A stretch of DNA of 64,000 nucleotides, taken from NCBI RefSeq assembly GCF_019059575.1, contig NW_024882983.1:1-64000 (forward strand). Reading direction: 5' to 3'. Below, one piece after another: positions 42,593 through 53,469 of this stretch. The notes beneath the pieces are model-generated. The model saw only the letters and a program-made list of their open reading frames with translations, searched no databases and was not told the DNA's origin. The number at the start of each line of letters is the position of its first letter. Positions within the stretch are counted from its first letter, which is position 1. The position numbers and the translations under genes are program-made. Source of the DNA: Amphibalanus amphitrite. Taxonomy: Eukaryota > Arthropoda > Thecostraca > Balanomorpha > Balanidae.

Positions 42593-44822
42593 CTTACTTA
42601 CTTACTTACTTACGAAGTACAGAATTTGGATAGGCCAGACTAGGCCTTTAGAAACCTTTCTAGTCGAGCTCCTCGTGCGTCTGACTATTCATCTGCGTGA
42701 GGGATGTCGTGTGCATGGTGTGCCCAGTGAGCGTCAAGCCGGTTTTTGAATTGGTTCAGGGTGTCGGATGCGACGACCACTGACGGTAGGCTGTTCCAGT
42801 CGTTAATGACTCGGATGGAGAACGCGTTGCGCCGAATCCTGGAGACCGCTCGCGGCTTGGCTAGTCTCCATTGGTGTCCTCTTGTAGCAGGATTTCTGTC
42901 GGCTGCCATCTCGAAGAAGTTGCGAGGGTCCATGTCAAGTCCACCGCGGAGCAGCTGATAAACCGCGATCATATCTCCACGCCTCCGTCTGTAGTACAGC
43001 GTTGGTAGCTGCAGCACTTTCAGACGCTCTCGATACGGGAGGTGTCGAAGATCGGGAACCAGCTTGGTCGCCCGCCTCTGCACCCGCTCTACCAGCCGCT
43101 GGTCCGCCCGGTTGAAGGGACCCCACACTAGGTTCCCGTACTCAAGGTGGGGTCGGACAAGGGCCTTGAGGAGCAGGGGGAGGGTTGATTTGTCAAGAAG
43201 GTGGAAGGACCGACGAATCACTGCCATCACTTGTGTTGCCTTCCTTACGGCCGCAGCAGCCTGCTTCCGGAATTTGAGCTGGGTATCCATGAGGACGCCA
43301 AGGTCTCTCTCGACATCCGACTCCGCGACTGTAGTTCCCCCCATCCGGTATGTGTGGTGCTGGTTGCCTCCGCCGATGTGGAGCACCTTGCACTTTCCAG
43401 GGTTGAATGCCAGCTGCCACCTGTCTGCCCAGTGAAGTGCCGCGTTCAGGTCCTCCTGAAGGGATGCCGAGTCGGACGGAGAGCAGATAGGTCTATAGAG
43501 TTTGCTGTCGTCGGCGAATATCTTTATCCCGCAGCTTAGCGGCTCCGGCAGGTCGTTCACGTACAGCGTGAAGAGCAGTGGAGCAAGGACTGAACCCTGT
43601 GGAACACCGCTTGGTACAGGAGCCCAGTCTGACTTGCTGCTCCCAACAGTGACTCGCTGCTTCCGTCCTTCCAAGAATGCGCCGATCCATCTCAGAATCT
43701 TGCCTCCGATGCCGTGAGCTTCAACTTTCCTCAGCAGTCGTCTAGGTGGGACTGTGTTGAACGCCTTGGCCAGGTCTAGGTATATGACGTCGACAGGTCG
43801 GTTGCCCTCAATCATGCTGCTCCAATCTTCTATCGTTAGCAACAGCTGAGTAGAGCAGGACCTCCCTGGACGGAATCCGTGTTGGGCGTCATTGATCAGG
43901 TTCTCTGACTTAAGGTGTGCCATAAGCCGGTCGCGGATGATCGACTCCAAGAGCTTGCACGGAACAGACGTCAAACTGACTGGCCTGTAGTTCCCTGGTT
44001 CATCTTTACTTCCTTTCTTGTAGATTGGAACCACATCTGCCAGTTTCCAGTCCTGCGGCAGGGTCCCCGTGTCCAATGACGATCGGTAGATGGAGGTAAG
44101 CGTGCTTGCTAACGAGTCGGCTGTTTCCTTGATGATCCGTGGGTGCACTCCATCTGGGCCCGCGGCGGAAAAAGGTCGTAGGGCAGCCATCTTCTTTCTC
44201 ACGAGTTCCACGGTGAGATCGATGTCAGTGACAGCTGGACCGTGGTAGGTGTTGTTCGGCTCTGGGATTTCTCCGGGGGGTTCCATGACGCAGACTGAAT
44301 TAAAAAAGTCGTTCAGTGTCGTCGCTTTCTCGCAGTCGTTCGTAGTTAGGGTGCCGTCCGCAGAGCGTAAGTTCTCAACTCCGCTTGTAGTCTTCATCCT
44401 GGAGCCAGCGTATCGCCAAAAACCCTTGGGATTTTCTTTCAGGTTGGAGGCCAGTCTCCTTTCGAAGTCTTTGCGCAGGTTTCGGGTGAGTCGCCTGAGG
44501 TCGTTTTTGCAGCGAACGTACCTTGCATGACTGATGTCGTCCATTTCTCGAGTGTAAGCGGCCCAGAGCTTCTTTTTCCTGTTCTTTAGCCTCAAGGCTT
44601 CCCTGTTTATGTAGATGCTTCTGTTTTTCCTTGGACACGCTTTGGGGACGCATGCGTTCACCAGGTGGGCTAACTCGGTCTTGAAGGTGTCGTAGCGTTC
44701 TTGCATATCCATATGCATTTCATCACGCCACTGTCTCCGTCTGATCAGGTTGTTAAGCCGTAGATAGTTGCCCTTGTTTAAGTTGAGTCGTCCCTCCTTC
44801 ACTACCTCAGGCTGCATGTATT
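42593..44822 (-). mobile_element. 5'-truncated CR1-like LINE with TAAG tail
   Basis: The reverse transcriptase frame 44817-42685 is complete at its 3' side and is followed by a short 3' UTR and a (TAAG)n tail at 42593-42613 (plus-strand CTTAC words). Upstream of 44817 stops follow at once, and no endonuclease is present, so the copy was truncated at insertion. ACCAAC occurs at both junctions and may be a short TSD. Confidence 0.87.
42685..44817 (-). CDS. CR1-like LINE reverse transcriptase (endonuclease missing)
   Basis: A 710-codon uninterrupted frame. It begins in the linker after the endonuclease, then covers the whole reverse transcriptase: ADVVPIYKKG, GNYRPVSLTSV, YLDLAKAFNTV (motif A with its catalytic Asp), GVPQGSVLAPLLF (motif B), FADDSKLY (motif C) and a thumb region. 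The C-terminal block is VRPHLEYGNLVW and later NSLPSVVV. Typical CR1/L2-type proteins carry about 230 more residues of endonuclease at the N-terminus, absent here. Without it the copy should be unable to jump, although the RT catalytic residues are intact; that argues for a fairly recent insertion. Confidence 0.92.
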   Translation of the reverse strand: MQPEVVKEGRLNLNKGNYLRLNNLIRRRQWRDEMHMDMQERYDTFKTELAHLVNACVPKACPRKNRSIYINREALRLKNRKKKLWAAYTREMDDISHARYVRCKNDLRRLTRNLRKDFERRLASNLKENPKGFWRYAGSRMKTTSGVENLRSADGTLTTNDCEKATTLNDFFNSVCVMEPPGEIPEPNNTYHGPAVTDIDLTVELVRKKMAALRPFSAAGPDGVHPRIIKETADSLASTLTSIYRSSLDTGTLPQDWKLADVVPIYKKGSKDEPGNYRPVSLTSVPCKLLESIIRDRLMAHLKSENLINDAQHGFRPGRSCSTQLLLTIEDWSSMIEGNRPVDVIYLDLAKAFNTVPPRRLLRKVEAHGIGGKILRWIGAFLEGRKQRVTVGSSKSDWAPVPSGVPQGSVLAPLLFTLYVNDLPEPLSCGIKIFADDSKLYRPICSPSDSASLQEDLNAALHWADRWQLAFNPGKCKVLHIGGGNQHHTYRMGGTTVAESDVERDLGVLMDTQLKFRKQAAAAVRKATQVMAVIRRSFHLLDKSTLPLLLKALVRPHLEYGNLVWGPFNRADQRLVERVQRRATKLVPDLRHLPYRERLKVLQLPTLYYRRRRGDMIAVYQLLRGGLDMDPRNFFEMAADRNPATRGHQWRLAKPRAVSRIRRNAFSIRVINDWNSLPSVVVASDTLNQFKNRLDAHWAHHAHDIPHADE

Positions 44823-45526
44823 TTTACTACCAACGGCATTTAATTTTCCTTGTTCTTCTTCCTCCTTTGTCCTTAACTTTTCCTGTGGTTCCAGAGTCCC
44901 TGTCCTTTCCATTTCCTTTTAAATATATTTTTAATGCTCATCCCTATCCCCCAGTCCTAACAGTTTCAAATTGTATTGCAATAAAATGTTTTGAATTCTT
45001 CACATATAACCTATCTACCTTCGTTGGTACTGTTGGTAGCCAGTGACACATCTAGGCAGGTAAGTAGGTACCTACCTGCTTTCCTGCTGTCTTCATAAAG
45101 TATACCTAATGAAGTTGTCAAATTTGTAGCACATTTTCAACACTTTCATATCAATATGGTGTCAGTGTGGCATGTAACCTAGCTAGGTTCATTATGTTCA
45201 GGGTTCAATTCAGAAGAGCTCCGCATAACTCACATAAGAGACAGACTTTACATGGGGTAGATGGCCTGATGACTTAGCTGGAATATGGCCAAAATTAAAT
45301 TTACAACTTTTAGGTGAAAGGTGGTGATTTGGGTTAAGGGGCGTTTGTTGAAGTCAACTACTGGGTTATTTTGCACCCATTAAATGAAACTTCTGCTCCA
45401 ATTCTACCCATTGAACCTCAATATCATGATCCACCTGTCCATCACTAGGTATCCTTCCTTATTACAAAGAAACTTTGAATGGCATGGCAATTTATAATTT
45501 TAAATGACAATATTTTTGTTTCTTCT

Positions 45527-45550
45527 GTAGGTAGGTAGGTAGGTAGGTAC
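45527..45550 (+). repeat. GTAG tetranucleotide microsatellite
   Basis: Six GTAG units inside the right flank of the 41642-45769 hAT element. Confidence 0.9.
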
Positions 45551-45863
45551 ACCAGACTGCTATGGACACTTTTCCAAGTTGGTGGCGCAAAAAACCTAAT
45601 GTATATCTTGGTTTGAGTCGTTTGATTGAGTTGATTGATTCCTTTCATTGTCGCGTTTGAGTCGATTGAATCAATTCCCGAAAACTGCTCTGACTTGATT
45701 GATTTGATTGGTTTCCCAAATTTGTCGTGATTGAATTGATTGCTATTGATTGAGTCGTATACAACCCTGGCCGTAGGTCAACGGACGCCGCCGCAATAAG
45801 CGCTACAAAGTGACTACGTCGCACACGGCGGCGGCGGCGGATTATTTAGGATTTATAATATAG

Positions 45864-47297
45864 ACTAGAGGTACAGGTTTACGCGATAACTGTATGTTTT
45901 GATTTATGTTATGTTACGGATGCATTAGTTTGGGTGATTAACTTGTATTCTGAGCTGTATTATTTGGGTAGATTTGGGTAGCTGTTTTTAATTGAACTGT
46001 AAGGGATGGTGATAGTTGCGGGGTGTTCAAGTGTTTTGTATGTTAGGCCCTTTTTGAACTCAACCCTACCCCTACCCTACCCCTACTTTACCCCTGCCCT
46101 ATCCTACCCTACCCCCTACCCTACCCTACCCTACCCTACCCTACCCTAACCTACTACCCTACCCTACCCTACACTACCCTAACCTACCATACCCTACCCT
46201 ACCCCTACCCTACCCTACCCTACCCTACTACCCTACCCTACTCTACCCTACCCTACCCTACCCTACCCTTCTACCCTAATCTACCCTACTACCCTACCCT
46301 ACCCTACCCTACCCTACCATACCCTACCTAACTCTACCCTACCTACCTCTACCCTACCCTACCATACCCTACCCTACTACCCTACCATACCCTACCCTAC
46401 CCTACCCTACCCTACCTTACCCTACCCTACCCTAGTCCCTATACCCTACCCTACCCTACTACCCTACCCTACCCTACCCTACCTTACCACTACCCTACCC
46501 TACCCTACCTACCCTACCCTACCCTACCCTAACCTACCCTACCTACCCTACCCTACCCTACCCTACTCCTACCCTACCCTACCCTACCCCACCCTACCTT
46601 ACCCTACCCTTACCCTACCCTACCCTACTCCTACCCTACCCTACCCTACCCTACCATACCCTACCCTACCCTACCTTTACACTACCCTACCCTACCCTAC
46701 CCTACCCTACCCTACCCTACCCTTACACTACCCTACCCTACCCTACCCTACCCTACCATACCCTACCCTTACACTACCCTACCCTACCCTACCCTACCCT
46801 ACCCTACCCTACCCTACCCTACCCTACTCCTACCCTACTCCTACACTAACCTACCCTACCCTACCATACCATACCCTATCCTACCCTTACACTACCCTAC
46901 CCTATCCTACCCTACCCTACCCTACCCTACCCTACCCTACCATACCCTACCCTTACACTATACCCTACCCTACCCCACCTTATCCTACCCTACCCTACCC
47001 TACCCTACCTAACTCTACCCTACCTAACTCTACCCTACCCTACCCTACCCTACCCTACCCTACAATCCCCTACAATCCCCTACCCTACCCTACCCTACCC
47101 TACAATCCCCTACCCTACCCTACACTACACTACCACCGACAGTCCAAGTTTCAGCTAAATCGGCCCAGAAACGGCTGAGATATTGCAAAAAGAAATTAAT
47201 TGTTTTTACTAGCGAATCCCCTTGGCGAGCGGTGCCTTGTGTCGGCTTTCGTTGGCTCTGATGCTTTTCACTCAGTTTTCTAAGCGAACAACTGAGC
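45864..47297 (+). repeat. Macrosatellite unit 4, truncated
   Basis: Head as in unit 3, then a TACCC array of more than 1 kb (46062-47133), then a shortened tail that stops at GAACAACTGAGCC near 47297, just before the giant palindrome. The last part of the unit seen in units 1-3 is missing. Confidence 0.87.
46062..47133 (+). repeat. TACCC pentamer array, unit 4
   Basis: About 1070 bp of CCCTA with interruptions such as CTACTA, CCATA and CTTACA. It is the longest of the four arrays. Confidence 0.94.
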
Positions 47298-47325
47298 CAG
47301 GCTGGCACGGTCCCCTACCCCTACA

Positions 47326-48340
47326 ACGTGCATATAGTTGCATCATATTCACATTCAGATTCGCGTGCACATTCGCGGACCCCTTCGATTTGGCTGAAAA
47401 TTGCACAGCAGATAGACCATGAGCTCCTAAGTGCAAAAATCATCTTTTTATTTACCGACATTAAAGGGACCCTCCCACCTTAACATTAGTTTTGAGTTGA
47501 GATAGCCAAGTTTGCGGCCAGGCTCAGAAACCACCATTTATCCTGGTCGCAACCCCCGCAGCTTTATGGTGTTCAAGAAATTTCTTCCCTTTACTTGCAG
47601 GGTGGGACCAGCTTGGTCCCTATCTCTTAACCATTACGGGAATCTGATGACGTCATCAGGCTTTCGAACGTCCGTTTAATGTTTGACTAAAACGTTTTGT
47701 AGCACGCGGTGGTATATGCTGCTTTGCGCGCAACAAATGCCGCACTTTCAAATAAAGTCGCTAGGAACAGCGGAGATCCCAAAAAGTAAACAAAAGTAAA
47801 AGTCTAATATCTTGAAAACCGGTGAATATTTTTCGATGGAATTTGGTAGATATTCGTTTTTGCTCTTTCTGAACCGAGCGACATCACTTTCATGCCAATT
47901 CATTAACTTTTTTGAAGGTGGGAGGGTCCCTTTAAGTATTTTCCAAGTTATTCACGTTTGTTTTACTAGTACAATATTCTCGTTAGTAAACTTCCCGGAA
48001 AAATCGGACCTCATCAAATTTCAAGAAAATTTACGAAATGATTAAGACTCAGTAGTTCTTTACAAAAAACTAATTTGCTTTAAACGCGGTCGCATAGTTT
48101 TCTCAGGAGAAGTCTCTAAAGTTCAAGGTCGTTCAAGGTCATGCAATTTTTCTCACTTTTTGGAGTCGTTTTACACGTGACAGCTTCGTATTTATGAAGG
48201 ACATTAGCTATACATACTGCAATAACAATATACTTAAGCACCAGAGGCATTGTTAGACCAAAGGGCGAAAAACAGTCGATAAACCTATTGAGCAAAGAAA
48301 AGAGGCAAATACAAGTGATATTCAGATTTCTCGTCCTAAA
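47326..48340 (+). repeat. Outer left arm of the palindrome
   Basis: This is the reverse complement of 61885-62437 once the MITE at 47461-47935 is removed. The inner 250 bp differ from the right arm by about one indel; the outer part has a few more differences. The tip is itself a diverged copy of the 154-bp unit (CGGACCCCTTCGATTTGGCT). Confidence 0.92.
47461..47935. mobile_element. 475-bp TTAA MITE, AGGGACCCTCCCACC ends, copy 2
   Basis: Same family as 25072-25546. The right palindrome arm keeps the empty site near 62295 (AAATACTTAATGTCGG, one TTAA), which proves the TTAA duplication and shows that the insertion came after the palindrome formed. Confidence 0.95.
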
Positions 48341-51300
48341 GTGAACTTGCCGGACCCCTCCGATTTCGTTCAAAGTAACAGGAATGATGCTCCTTGACCT
48401 CCTGAACACGAAAATAGTGCTCCTTTTGACCGACATCAAAGACTTTTCCAGATATACGCATGCGTGCACATTCAAATTGCATATGTTGCATATGGCACGT
48501 TGGGCGGACCCCTTCGATTTCGTTTAAAATCACAGGAATGATGATCCTTGACCTCCTGAACACGAAAGTAGTGCTCCTTTTGACCGACATCAAAGACTTT
48601 TCCAGATATACGCATGCGTGCACATTCAAATTGCATATGTTGCATATGGCACGTTGGGCGGACCCCTTCGATTTCGCTCAAAATCACAGGAATGATGCTC
48701 CTTGACCTCCTGAACACGAAAACAGTGGTACTTTTGACCGATATCAAAGACTTTTCCAGATATACGCATGCGTGCACATTCAAATTGCATATGTTGCATA
48801 TGGCACGTTGGGCGGACCCCTTCGATTTCGTTCAAAATCACAGGAATGATGCTCCTTGACCTGAACACGAAAACAGTGCTACTTTTGACCGACATCAAAG
48901 ACTTTTCCAGATATACGCATCCGTGCACATTCAAATTGCATATGTTGCATATGGCACGTTGGGCGGACCCCTTCGATTTCGTTTAAAATCACAGGAATGA
49001 TGATCCTTGACCTCCTGAACACGAAAGTAGTGCTCCTTTTGACCGACATCAAAGACTTTTCCAGATATACGCATGCGTGCACATTCAAATTGCATATGTT
49101 GCATATGGCACGTTGGGCGGACCCCTTCGATTTCGCTCAAAATCACAGGAATGATGCTCCTTGACCTCCTGAACACGAAAACAGTGGTACTTTTGACCGA
49201 CATCAAAGACTTTTCCAGATATACGCATGCGTGCACATTCAAATTGCATATGTTGCATATGGCACGTTGGGCGGACCCCTTCGATTTCGTTCAAAATCAC
49301 AGGAATGATGCTCCTTGACCTCCTGAACACGAAAACAGTGCTACTTTTGACCGACATCAAAGACTTTTCCAGATATACGCATCCGTGCACATTCAAATTG
49401 CATATGTTGCATATGGCACGTTGGGCGGACCCCTTCGATTTCGTTCAAAATCACAGGAATGATGCTCCTTGACCTCCTGAACACGAAAACAGTGGTACTT
49501 TTGACCGACATCAAAGACTTTTCCAGATATACGCATGCGTGCACATTCAAATTGCATATGTTGCATATGGCACGTTGGGCGGACCCCTTCGATTTGGCTC
49601 AAAATCACAGGAATGATGCTCCTTGACCTCCTGAACACGAAAACAGTGGTACTTTTGACCGACATCAAAGACTTTTCCAGATATACGCATGCGTGCACAT
49701 TCAAATTGCATATGTTGCATATGGCACGTTGGGCGGACCCCTTCGATTTCGTTCAAAATCACAGGAATGATGCTCCTTGACCTCCTGAACACGAAAATAG
49801 TGCTCCTTTTGACCGACATCAAAGACTTTTCCAGATATACGCATGCGTGCACATTCAAATTGCATATGTTGCATATGGCACGTTGGGCGGACCCCTTCGA
49901 TTTCGCTCAAAATCACAGGAATGATGCTCCTTGACCTACTGAACACGAAAACAGTGCTACTTTTGACCGACATCAAAGACTTTTCCAGATATACGCATGC
50001 GTGCACATTCAAATTGCATATGTTGCATATGGCACGTTGGGCGGACCCCTTCGATTTCGTTCAAAATCACAGGAGTGATGCTCCTTAACCTCCTGAACAC
50101 GAAAACAGTGCTACTTTTGACCGACATCAAAGACTTTTCCAGATATACGCATGCGTGCACATTCAAATTGCATATGTTGCATATGGCACGTTGGGCGACC
50201 CCTTCGATTTCGTTCAAAATCACAGGAATGATGCTCCTTGACCTCCTGAACACGAAAGTAGTGCTCCTTTTGACCGACATCAAAGACTTTTCCAGATATA
50301 CGCATGCGTGCACATTCAAATTGCATATGTTGCATATGGCACGTTGGGCGGACCCCTTCGATTTCGTTCAAAATCACAGGAATGATGCTCCTTGACCTCT
50401 TGAACACGAAAACAGTGCTACTTTTGACCGACATCAAAGACTTTTCCAGATATACGCATGCGTGCACTTTCAAATTGCATATGTCGCATATGGCACGTTG
50501 GGCGGACCCCTTCGATTTCGTTCAAAATCACAGGAATGATGCTCCTTGACCTCCTGAACACGAAAGTAGTGCTCCTTTTGACCGACATCAAAGACTTTTC
50601 CAGATATACGCATGCGTGCACATTCAAATTGCATATGTTGCATATGGCACGTTGGGCGGACCCCTTCGATTTCGCTCAAAATCACAGGAATGATGCTCCT
50701 TGACCTCCTGAACACGAAAACAGTCCTACTTTTGACCGACATCAAAGACTTTTCCAGATATACGCATGCGTGCACATTCAAATTGCATATGTTGCATATG
50801 GCACGTTGGGCGGACCTCTTCGATTTCGCTAAAAATCACAGGAATGATGCTCCTTGACCTCCTGAACACGAAAATAGTGCTCCTTTTGACCGACATCAAA
50901 GACTTTTCCAGATATACGCATCCGTGCACATTCAAATTGCATATGTTGCATATGGCACGTTGGGCGGACCCCTTCGATTTCGTTCAAAATCACAGGAATG
51001 ATGCTCCTTGACCTCCTGAACACGAAAGTAGTGCTCCTTTTGACCGACATCAAAGACTTTTCCAGATATACGCATGCGTGCACATTCAAATTGCATATGT
51101 TGCATATGGCACGTTGGGCGGACCCCTTCGATTTCGCTCAAAATCACAGGAATGATGCTCCTTGACCTCCTGAACACGAAAACAGTGGTACTTTTGACCG
51201 ACATCAAAGACTTTTCCTGATATACGCATGCGTGCACATTCAAATTGCATATGTTACATATGGGACGTTGGGCGGACCCCTTCGATTTCGTTCAAAATCA

Positions 51301-52163
51301 CAGGAATGATGCTCCTTGACCTCCTGAACACGAAAACAGTGCTACTTTTGACCGACATCAAAGACTTTTCCAGATATACGCATTCGTGCACATTCAACTT
51401 GCATATGTTGCATATGGCACGTTGGGCGGACCCCTTCGATTTCGTTCAAAATCACAGGAATGATGCTCCTTGACCTCCTGAACACGAAAATAGTGCTCCT
51501 TCTGACCGACATCAAAGACTTTTCCAGATATACGCATGCGTGCACATTCAAATTGCATATGTTGCATATGGCACGTTGGGCGGACCCCTTCGATTTCGCT
51601 CAAAATCACAGGAATGATGCTCCTTGACCTCCTGAACACGAAAACAGTGGTACTTTTGACCGACATCAAAGACTTTTCCAGATATACGCATGCGTGCACA
51701 TTCAAATTGCATATGTTGCATATGGCACGTTGGGCGGACCCCTTCGATTTCGTTCAAAATCACAGGAATGATGCTCCTTGACCTCCTGAACACGAAAACA
51801 GTGCTACTTTTGACCGACATCAAAGACCTTTCCAGATATACGCATGCGTGCACATTCAAATTGCATATTTTGCATATGGCACGTTGGGCGGACCCCTTCG
51901 ATTTTGTTCAAAATCACAGGAATGATGCTCCTTGACCTCCTGAACACGAAAATAGTGCTCCTTTTGACTGACATCAAAGACTTTTCCAGATATACGCATG
52001 CGTGCACATTCAAATTGCATATGTTGCATATGGCACGTTGGGCGGCCCCCTTCGATTTCGCTCAAAATCACAGGAATGATGCTCCTTGACCTCCTGAACA
52101 CGAAAATAGTGCTCCTTTTGACCGACATCAAAGACTTTTCCAGATATACGCATGCGTGCACAT
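48340..52163 (+). repeat. 154-bp tandem array, left (about 25 units)
   Basis: Units of 154 bp share CATATGTTGCATATGGCACG and CTTTTCCAGATATACGCATG. Variants are marked by the words after ACGAAA (ATAGTGCTCC, GTAGTGCTCC, ACAGTGGTAC, ACAGTGCTAC). A three-unit block is duplicated: the private variant GTTTAAAATC...GATGATCC recurs with an offset of 459 bp (48522 and 48981). Since 154 is one more than a multiple of three and stops are rare, overlapping frames appear on both strands in every unit; they are not genes. Confidence 0.96.
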
Positions 52164-52169
52164 AGTCGT

Positions 52170-52740
52170 TGTGAGTCTAGAAGCTTCTAAAGAGGCCAAT
52201 GTTTGGCTATACACCCCGTAAGTGGTCTTTAGGCATACGAGTCAATGCAGAGGTCAACTTAACGGTCTCTCCTGCCTAAACTAAGAAAGATACAGAAACC
52301 CGGTTACCACCATTCGATAGTCCTTGAATGTATCTACAATACATAGGAAATTCAAGGTTTTGACGTTTTTGGTCTGGCCGCCAGATGACGCCAAAGTTGA
52401 CATATATTTGCGCCACCTGGTGGGCAGTTGTAGAAGCTCGACGAAAATGCGGTTCTAATATGTTGTAGCCACATCCATTCTGCATCGACTGACACTAGAA
52501 ACTTGAAGATCGGTGTAGTCGTATTGAATGTAGAAGCTTCTAAAGAGATCTATGTTTGTCTATGCACCCCTTAAGTGGTCTTTAGGCATGCGAGTCAATT
52601 CAGAGGTCAACTTAACGGTCTCTCCTGCCTAAACTAAGAAAGATACAGAAATCCGGTTACCACCATTCGATAGTCCTTGAATGTATCTATAACATATAGG
52701 AAATTCAAGGTCTTGACGTTTTTGACGTTACCAAGCGAAT
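52170..52740 (-). repeat. 353-bp array, left (about 1.6 units, inverted)
   Basis: Minus-strand copies of the unit found in plus orientation at 53470-58365. Each starts at a TAGAAGCTTCTA word. The pair of CTCF-like motifs lies at 52378-52423. Confidence 0.92.
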
Positions 52741-52744
52741 AACA

Positions 52745-53462
52745 AAGCTAAGGTCTCCAACGATTCCCCGATTCACGGACTACCTTCGCCAAGGTTCGTG
52801 ACCTACAAGGTCATGACCTTCCAGGTCAATATCAAGGTCAAACGACGGGAACCGCTCTGCGCGCCGAAGTTAGCGACCGATTTCCAAAGTTAAGGTGTCA
52901 AACGATTCCCCGATTCACGGACTACATTCACCGAGGTTTATGACCCTCAAAGTCATGACCTTCCAGGTCAGCACCAAGGTCAAATCACAGAAAGCGCCCT
53001 ACACGCCAAACTTAACGACCGATTACCAAAGTTAAGGTCTCAAACGGTCTCAAACGATTCCCCGATTCACAGACTACCTCCACCGAGGTTCATGACCTCC
53101 AAGGTCGTGACCTTCCAGGTCAACATCAAGGTCAAACGACGGAAACCGCTCTGCACGACAAAATTAGCGACCGATTACTAAAGTTAAGGTCTCAAACGAT
53201 TCCACAGTTCACGAACTACCTTCTCCAACGTTCATGACCTCATCCAGGTCAACACCAAGGTAAAATGACAGAAAGCGCCCTACACGCCAAAGTTACCGGC
53301 CGATTACCAAAGTTAAGGTCTCAAACGAATCCCCGATTCACAGAATACCTTCACCAAGATTCGTGACCTCCAGAGTCATGACCCTCCAGGTCAACATCAG
53401 GCCAAACGACGGAAAACGCTCTGCAAGCCAAAGGTAGCGAACGATTCCCAAAGGTAAGGTCT
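52745..53462 (+). repeat. 142-bp array in the palindrome centre (5 units)
   Basis: Units begin near 52761, 52903, 53055, 53198 and 53326 with AACGATTCCCCGATTCAC. Most contain an AGGTCA/TGACCT inverted pair (for example AGGTCATGACCT at 52808-52819) followed by further AGGTCA half-sites. Spacings of 142, 152, 143 and 128 reflect small indels. Confidence 0.9.
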
Positions 53463-53469
53463 CCTGACT

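Larger units (their letters stand above)
41642..45769. mobile_element. hAT element with CAGGGTTGTATAC ends, hosting a LINE
   Basis: CAGGGTTGTATACCAATCAA at the left and the inverted CAGGGTTGTATACGACTCAA at the right. GCCGTAGG is duplicated exactly at 41634-41641 and 45770-45777. The subterminal regions consist of TTGATT/AATCAA words. No transposase frame is visible on either side of the nested LINE, so the element is non-autonomous; without the LINE it is about 1.9 kb. Confidence 0.94.
40276..45863 (+). repeat. Macrosatellite unit 3, hosting a second hAT element
   Basis: The head and tail match units 1 and 2, but the CG-rich minisatellite is absent and the TACCC array is much longer (40479-41165). 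The hAT element 41642-45769 interrupts the tail. Without it the unit is about 1450 bp. Unit 3 shares a different post-head segment with unit 4 (GATGGTGATG words), so units 1-2 and 3-4 are sister pairs. Confidence 0.88.

Noticed and set aside
35818-47133. True telomeric repeats
   Set aside because: The pentamer CCCTA (TAGGG) is not the arthropod TTAGG/CCTAA order, and the arrays are internal parts of macrosatellite units.
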